Below, one piece after another: positions 57,714 to 64,000 of a DNA stretch of 64,000 nucleotides (positions within the stretch are counted from its first letter, which is position 1; every line of letters starts with the position of its first letter). The stretch spans positions 62,001-126,000 of the forward strand of contig JADNRY010000044.1 of assembly GCA_015501585.1 (NCBI GenBank), given 5' to 3'. The stretch comes from Rhodocollybia butyracea. Taxonomy: Eukaryota; Basidiomycota; Agaricomycetes; Agaricales; Omphalotaceae. The translations under genes and the position numbers were made by a program. The notes under the pieces are model-generated. The model searched no databases. It had not been told where the DNA came from and saw nothing but the letters and a program-made list of their open reading frames with translations.

Positions 57714-60700
57714 TCATCTCACTTGTAGTCCATTACGATGGGAAGGTGAAGATTTGACCTTGCCTTGTACAGAGCCAGTATCTGGCCCAGTACCAGCAAA
57801 GCACCACTGCTGAATGAAAGCTTTATACAACGGATCTGCGTCGAGGGCCTTGCCTGAGGACATCGGGGCAACGATTCCGCCTCCACCTGTACCAGGACCA
57901 GACCGATCAAAGAACCCTCCCTCTCCGACAGTAACAGGATGAGAGTCGTTAGGCATGGGCGTCAGGTCGAGCTCAGATCCCAAACGCCGTTTCGAAAAGG
58001 GATTTGCACCCGAAGCTCCACCATGCAATAGCCCAGTCAATTCAATGTCGTCTCCATCAGTCGACATAGAACTCAAGGAACTACTCCTTTCGAGAAGAGG
58101 TAACTCCATCGAATCGAAACTAGAGATACTTGATGAACTGGATACGGAGGAAAGGCGTTCATGTTGATGTTCAGGTATAGACGCGGTGATGGTTGAAGAT
58201 CTAGGAGGGGAAGAAGGAACTTTGACGTTCAAAGACTGCCGACCGGGGGAATTAGCCGCAGGTGGGATTATAGAGAGTATCTCCACAGTAGCAGAGGCAG
58301 GCAAGTTTCGAGGACTGTCGCCCGCCACAGCTGGGCTCATCTTCGGGCTGGATGACCCTGAAGCAGCCAGAGAAGGAGCGGATGTTGTGACCGATGTTGT
58401 AACCGAGGCCAGCGAGTTCAAAGATAGAGGGTCCCGAGAGGCATCAGAAGAATCCGACCCAGACGAGCTCGAACTCGAAAAAGCAGACTTGATCTCGGCC
58501 ACAGGTGGACTCGGGCTCTTCCTAGGCCAGAACAGCGCTCCCAATCCGTTAAGCGATCCCAGACCTGTAGGTTTGGGTGCACGCTCTTTAGGGGAAAACA
58601 CTTCGCGCCTGTCAGACCCTTTCCTGTCGTCTTCGGCCTCTGTGTTTTGCAATGTCTGCAAAGTCGAACCTTCTTTCACTTCATATTCCGTAGGGACGAC
58701 TGAATTGATGATAATCGCATTGTCCCGCGATGCTGAAGTGGCCGTCGGAGATACGGGCATGTCAAACACAGGAACAGGAATATCGACAGAGATAGGGCTT
58801 ATAGCCTCCGTTGTCTCGGGGGTCGAAGGGGATGCCTTGGTATCCGTAGCTCCTGCCAAAAAGATTGTTATCAGCACATGCAAAGAATCCAAAGCGATCT
58901 AAAACAAGCCTACCCTGCACATTATCCACCTTCCTGAACCCAATCCTCCAATTCTTTCCACCACAATTATCCCACCACTCCCCGCCAGCAACACCAGCGG
59001 TAAACCGACCCACAAACTCGACCACCCTGCCCGGTCCTATTGCAGGCGGAAGACTGATGTCAAACGCGAATCGGTCCCACTCGGAGGTATTTTCAAGAAC
59101 CGTATCGGCATAGCTGGGCAACGCTATGATATCTCCGAACGTCCGTGGAGCAGGCCGAGATACCAGCGACGTCAAATACGATCTCCCGCAGGACCCAGCC
59201 CACCTCCCGCGCACCTCATTAACCGTTCCCCAATTATCCGTTGTGAAACGAGCATGTACTTGTTTTTCAAACGTTACATTGCGCACGAGGAAACTTCCCG
59301 CCAAAACCAGAGGCTTTGTTCCGTCCGAAGGTTCAAGATGGAGTTCATCTAGGAAAATGCTGGTCGAACCAGCTAGCGCATCACGAACTGACTCGGGCCG
59401 AGGAACAGGATACTCCGATGAAGGCATGTCGAGTTCAATCTTGCACCCTCTCAGCGTATCATCCTCAGTTGCGCTCGCAAATCGCGGACCAGTTCCGGTC
59501 TTCCGTATGCGAGAATAGGTTCCAGCTGGAGAGCCAGACCCGCTGCTGCTCCCTTCGTCATCGTCAGCTCCCGCTTTATTTCCTGGGCTACGAGCTCTTC
59601 CAAGCTTTGGCAGGCGGGGGAACGGAAATGCAGCATTGGCGTCTGTGGCAACGCTAGCCCGGTTTTTGGTCCCAGGCGATGTAGCTACCGCACCCCAGAG
59701 TCCGCGCCCACCCCAAGCTCCCAAATACCCGTTGGTAAATCCAGAGTCCTTGTCCGTCTCCGTCTCCGTGTCTGTTTCCTCACCGATGTTTTTTCTGTCA
59801 TCCGCACGGGTTTCTCCTTTCGATGCGAGCTGAGCGTGCTCTTTGCGCGTGACCAGCAAGCTAGAAGGTCTTGCCTCTTTTCGGAAGATTCTCACTCGTT
59901 CGAGATCGGATGGAAGGGAAGGAAAATGGACGTTACGAGGTGAAAGAAGACCAGGTGACATTGGCGGTTCAGATAGACCAGGTGAAAGAGGTGTGTCAGT
60001 GGCCAATGGTGAAGGGATAGAGGGTGAGAAAGGTCCTAAAGGTGTCGGAGCCGGTGAAGGGTATGCAGTGGACGGAGGGGAAGGAACTGACTGCGCTCGG
60101 ATGTGGCCACTGAGCGCAGGCGGAACTAGAAAAGTCAAAGTCGGATCGCGTAAAATGCCATTTAGAGAGGGGGCAGTAAACCCTGGAATTCCGGGACTGG
60201 TTATCGGAGATGTCTCGACCGAGTTTGTCGTAGAGTTTACCGGTGATGTTCGAGGTGAAGTCGAAGGAGAAGGTGTAGCGGAACCCATTGGCGAGTTCAG
60301 TAGAGAAGATACTCGTGAACCTTTTAAAGAGCTTCGAAGGGGCTTCCCATTAGAGAGAAGTACGACCGCTGGACCTCCTGTAGCAGTAGGAGGAGGAGCA
60401 GGCGGTATGACCGCCGGTGAAGACGCCGTACGCACGGCTGAGGGTCGGGTCATGACCACATGCGCTGGACTATTTATATGCATAGGACCTGTGCTTACAG
60501 GGGAAACATCGGTTGATGATTTGGGAAATGGAACACCTTCTGAATACGAGGGCATGACTTGAACCTGTAGTTTGAGCGAAGGCGACTTGACATTTTCGTC
60601 ATCACTACTGCTGTTTTCATTCTTGTCACCTATGTGGAATTTGGACGTGTTGATGGTAGGGATGGCACTGGAATGTCTACGAGGTAGAGCTCCAAGACTG

Positions 60701-60948
60701 CCCCAGGCACCACGGTTGGCAAAGCCTTCGTTGGTGAATCTGGAATTCCTTGTGGGTGATGGCGAACGCGCCGAAATACCAGAATTTGAGGAAGACTCTG
60801 AACCAAACTCAAGATGTGCCTGGCTTGAATACGAACGTCTGTGACCGGGACGCCCAAGGGAGTGGCCAGAGGGATTATAGTTTTGATCACGGTAGGAAGG
60901 AGGAGACACCGAGCGTGAAGCAGAACGAGCTGGTTGAGAATATGGCAT
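57714..60948 (-). CDS. PP1 regulatory subunit with CBM21 domain (GAC1-like)
   Basis: There are two exons with one intron at about 58913-58858. The start chosen is ATG at 60948 (MPYSQPARSASRSVSPPSYR). The open frame continues upstream to 61188, but that part lacks low-complexity character typical of the family and is likely leader. The N-terminal half is disordered and Ser/Pro-rich. An RVxF-type PP1-docking motif is seen in SPRNVHFPSLPSDL. The CBM21 glycogen-binding domain covers VLAGSFLVRNVTFEKQVHAR, FTTDNWGTVNEVRGRWAG, SEWDRFAFDISLPPAIGPG, FVGRFTAGVAGGEWWDNCGG and NWRIGFRKV. After the intron come about 380 further Ser/Pro-rich residues, with FIQQWCFAG near the end (stop at 57714). By family the protein targets phosphatase 1 to glycogen synthase. 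Total length is about 1,100 residues. Confidence 0.82.
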
Positions 60949-61911
60949 GCCAATAAATGAAAGCTTGGGTACTTTTAGTTGTGTGCAGGTCAGACATAAA
61001 AGTCTTTTTGTCCAGCAAACCCGAATACCTACCGGGGCGAACGCAAGTCGCGTAGATATTCGCGTCAAATTGTGAGCGCAGGCCCAGGTGGTAGGAGGGA
61101 AACACGGGAAGGATTTGAGAAAAAAATAGGAAAATATAAGTATTGCAATCAGGGGTAACATAATTAGGAAGAACCTTACCCGTATCAACTATCAGATAGA
61201 ATTAATATTTGTGGCTTGTCAAGAAGCTGTTGACGGAAATAAGTCAAGATAAACAGAATATCCTTATCGTGCAAGTAATTACTGCTCCACAGCGTTGAAA
61301 CGTTGAAACGTTCAAGCCAGCTACACTCAAAGTTGTTCAAAATAAAAAATAAAACGACATATCTGTGCCAAGTAGTGTGATAGCAAATGGAGAAACGAAA
61401 GGCAACGATGGCGACAAACTTGGGATGGTGAGAGAGAATGAAGTCATTCATGACCACGTTATGACGATACCACTCTAATTCAAAACTCCACAACGCTTCT
61501 CCGAATTCTTAGCGCTAAGCAGCCAAGACACGAACGTTCTAATCAAAGAACGTGCTTTCACAGCGTTCTATACAGGCCTCAGGCATTATTGAAATTTTGA
61601 AAGTTCAATTTTCACCGTATGCCATAGAACTTGACTTTGTAATTGCAAGAAATTAAAAAGTACTCACAGAATGTAATGACGACGAGTAGATAACAGGTCG
61701 CGACATTGCTTCACAAATGACGAGTACCACAACGGTAGAGCTCGGATTTCGGAACGAGCTCGACTCGCATGCTTCAAAGTTTGTTGAACGTGTGAGCGAA
61801 ACTGCGAAACTGTATCCCTCATGTGCGGTAAATGCTCAGCTGCGATAGCAGACCCATGATGGGCGACGTTTTCAAACAGCTAGCCGGCAAGATAGTAGTG
61901 TCATTCGACCG
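60949..61911. other. Intergenic region with short direct repeats
   Basis: This 960-bp gap between the GAC1-like start and the PEX5 stop holds the 5' leader of the first gene. A short direct repeat (gttgaaac twice) lies at 61293-61310. No gene or RNA was recognised. Confidence 0.35.
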
Positions 61912-64000
61912 CTAAAAATCAAATCCCTCCTTTCTAAATAGATCTAGATTAACCTTCGGTTCACGTCTCGCAAGCTCAGCTAAATCGGTGCGATCCTAAA
62001 ACACTCGTAAGCCAACACCGTTCATATTCAGACAAAAAAAAAACATACCATCGCCAACAATGCTCTACGAAGGGTGATCCAAAGCTGATTACTTGTCTCT
62101 CCAGAAGTCTGTTCTTGAAGCGCCAGGGCACTAAGGAAATGTTCCACTGCTTCCTTCGTCGCTCCAATGTTGAGACCTAGATACATACGCTCATGAATAA
62201 AGAAAGATAACAAAAAGTTAAAATCGTGCTCACATGCCACCCCTACGTTGTATATCGCCCGAGTGTACGTCGGACGGAGCTGCAACGCCTCGCGGTACAC
62301 GCCCAAAGCTTCCTCGGGCTTGTTCCCGTTTGAAAGCGTCGAGCCCAGCCGGTTCCAGAGCAGATAGTCGTTAGGTCTCTGAGAGAGCGCACTCTCAAAA
62401 CAGTCCTTCGCGAGTGAGTATTCCCCATTGGTATAGTAAAGTACGCCGAGACCAATCTGCACATCAGGATCAACGAGTCCTTGACTATGTTGCTGACGCG
62501 CAAGCCCGAGAAACAGTTCGGTTATTTTGTCATGAGCGTCCCACGAACTGTGAGTCAACACTGCTTTGGTCGTCTCCTCTGGAACAGGCAAGTCGGGGAA
62601 ACGGGCGCGGAACCATCGGAGAAGCATTGTATGGGATGCTCTGTCCATCGATTCGTTGGTGAACGATATGGCCAGTGACTATCGGTCCACGATTAGATAC
62701 CCTCGAAGCCAAAATTAAAGACGGTCATACCATCATTCCAGCACCCGAAGCACCACCAGCTGCCTCGGCGCGTTTTACCCCTTCACTAAGCGCACGCATA
62801 CCTGCTTCCTCGTGTTCGTCCATGTTCTTGGTCTCTCCCAAGATGATCCACGCTTCGTATCCTCCCTCTCCCAGATCACCTTTTTGGATTGCAGCTTCCA
62901 GAAGTAAAGAGGCTTCAGACAATGGGCCGTTTTGCTCTAGCAATGCTTTCGCTTCTGACAGAGGTGAGCTAGTGGAGTTGGAAGGATCAAGATATTTGTT
63001 GTTGGCCTCGAAAACATAGTCTCCAAGGATCGGAAGACCGTCATTCTCAAACTTCATTCTCGAGTCGGTTGGTTCCGAAATATCACCCAGTCCACTTTCC
63101 CAAGCTTCCTGCATCGCAGTGCCGTAGTTCAGTTCGTCCCGCTGAGATTCCATGAGCTGATTGAAATCTTGCTCCCATTTTGCGAGGTCCTCTGCAGGCG
63201 GAGGAGCATCAGAGTTCTGAAGGTGATCCCAAACCCTGGAGCACGATGAGGATGCTTGATGAAAATAAGTACGCAACAATAAGCTTGCCTTTTAAAATCG
63301 GGTCCAGCTACAGGTTCTTCCAACGTGGCGGACTTGAACACCTCTTCAATGTCGGTGACTCCGTCCTCAACTTCTACTATACGGGATTCTTGCGGAGTTA
63401 TGAAAGAAGCCGCCTGCGAAAACGCAGCTTCAAAGTCCGCCTCCCGACTTTTACCCTTTCCTTTTGCAGAGTCCATAGCGGGGGCGGCGTAGCCTTGCAT
63501 CAATGGAGCCCCACCCTGACCCATGAACATGGTGCTATGAGGCATGTAGTTTCCGTACATCCCTGCCTGTGGCATGTATGCTGGCGTTTGTTGGACTGAA
63601 ACAAATTGAGAGCCGTGCAAAGCCTAGCCACTGGGAAAAAGCTCACGATCAGAATGGAACGACTGATGGTGAGGCTGCTGAGGAAGCGGCGTTTGTCGAG
63701 CCATGGCGTTTCCATCGAATTCAGCGGCCCACTGCGACTGAGGGGATTTCTGAGACTCGAACATTCGCATATGCTGCTGCTGCTCGGCAATCCAGGCCTC
63801 CTTCATTTGTGGGTTATCCGAAAGCTCCGGGATAGCAGCAAATGTCGGTCCACTATGGTTTGTTTGGAAGAATTGACGTGCTAGAGCCAGATCCTGGCCA
63901 TTTGCAGCAGTAGAGGATGTTCCGGGGAGCTGATGAAGCTACAAAGATATTCCATGAGTGAATGAAAAGGGTATTAGCTTTCATACTAACTCTTGAGGAC
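61912..64000 (-). CDS. PEX5: Peroxisomal PTS1 receptor PEX5 (5' end outside window)
   Basis: The gene is cut at the right edge, so the start is not visible. The N-terminal part seen has a WxxxF pentapeptide (WAAEF, near 63725), the type that docks to Pex14, and Gln/Met-rich disordered sequence (QAGMYGNYMPHS, MGQGGAPLMQGY). Next come EVFKSATLEEPVAGPDFK, LAKWEQDFNQLMESQRDELN and then tetratricopeptide repeats: AKALLEQNGPLSEASLLLEA, AWIILGETKNMDEHEEAGM, IGLGVLYYTNGEYSLAKDCF, LLWNRLGSTLSNGNKPEEAL and RPTYTRAIYNVGVACE. The end is LFRKEGFDF and stop at 61912-61914. By family the receptor binds C-terminal SKL-type signals in the cytosol and brings cargo to the peroxisome. Confidence 0.85.

Noticed and set aside
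58186..60562. Long plus-strand open frames (58186-58902, 59843-60562)
   Set aside because: They are antisense to the GAC1-like gene and have the Gly/Glu/Val composition expected for the mirror of Ser/Pro-rich codons.
60949..61188. Upstream extension of the GAC1-like frame with a hydrophobic N-terminus
   Set aside because: It would give a signal-anchor to a protein whose partners (PP1, glycogen) are cytosolic. The ATG at 60948 is the better start.
1..64000. tRNA, rRNA genes and CRISPR arrays
   Set aside because: I scanned for T-loop and acceptor-like patterns and for regularly spaced repeats and found none that hold up. CRISPR is not expected in a fungal nuclear genome.

Overview
The window looks like nuclear DNA from a mushroom-forming basidiomycete (Agaricomycetes). 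Genes are packed on both strands. Almost all are broken by many introns of about 45-60 bp, some with very small exons. Several families are typical of this group: a division-1 chitin synthase, expanded caspase-domain proteins, a VanZ-like membrane protein and a MYND/ankyrin protein. All coordinates and splice sites were read by eye from the sequence. Family names come from remembered motifs, not from searches.

Layout. Positions 1-2631 hold the 3' end of a Rab-GAP (TBC) gene and a convergent NUP2/Nup50-like nucleoporin. Positions 3173-16621 are the most interesting block. A caspase-domain protease (minus strand) is divergently paired with a 282-residue gasdermin-like gene (plus strand), and a second, paralogous caspase-domain protease lies 5 kb further on, beyond a low-complexity gene and a mitochondrial Mmc1-like gene. 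Positions 16622-23398 are gene-poor and hold a chitin synthase gene with many small frameshifts. Positions 23399-29670 hold an R3H-type protein, the 40S biogenesis factor TSR1 and a VanZ-like protein.

Positions 29717-37095 are a tandem segmental duplication. Each unit carries an ankyrin/MYND gene, a REC114-like gene (truncated in unit A) and the 3' end of a gene encoding a HicA-like C-terminal domain. Unit A is the decayed copy. Positions 36622-47596 carry the intact HicA-like fusion gene, a type-I membrane protein, a four-helix membrane protein, Ap4A phosphorylase (APA2), a bromodomain protein and a small membrane protein. Positions 47694-55565 carry ILV3, TYR1 and ATG22, so amino-acid synthesis genes sit next to a vacuolar amino-acid exporter. 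Positions 56159-64000 carry a conserved unnamed gene, a GAC1-type PP1 glycogen-targeting subunit and the 3' part of PEX5.

How the genes may work together. The clearest functional unit is the proposed cell-death module: gasdermin-like pore former plus caspase-like protease(s). The working idea is that a caspase removes an acidic C-terminal tail of about 39 residues and frees the pore-forming part. The remaining genes are mostly housekeeping and need not interact.

Caution. Single-base indels occur in otherwise well-conserved reading frames: caspase 1 near 5669, the chitin synthase at many places, both MYND copies, APA2 near 44077 and the bromodomain gene near 45407. Some of these may be residual assembly errors rather than true mutations.
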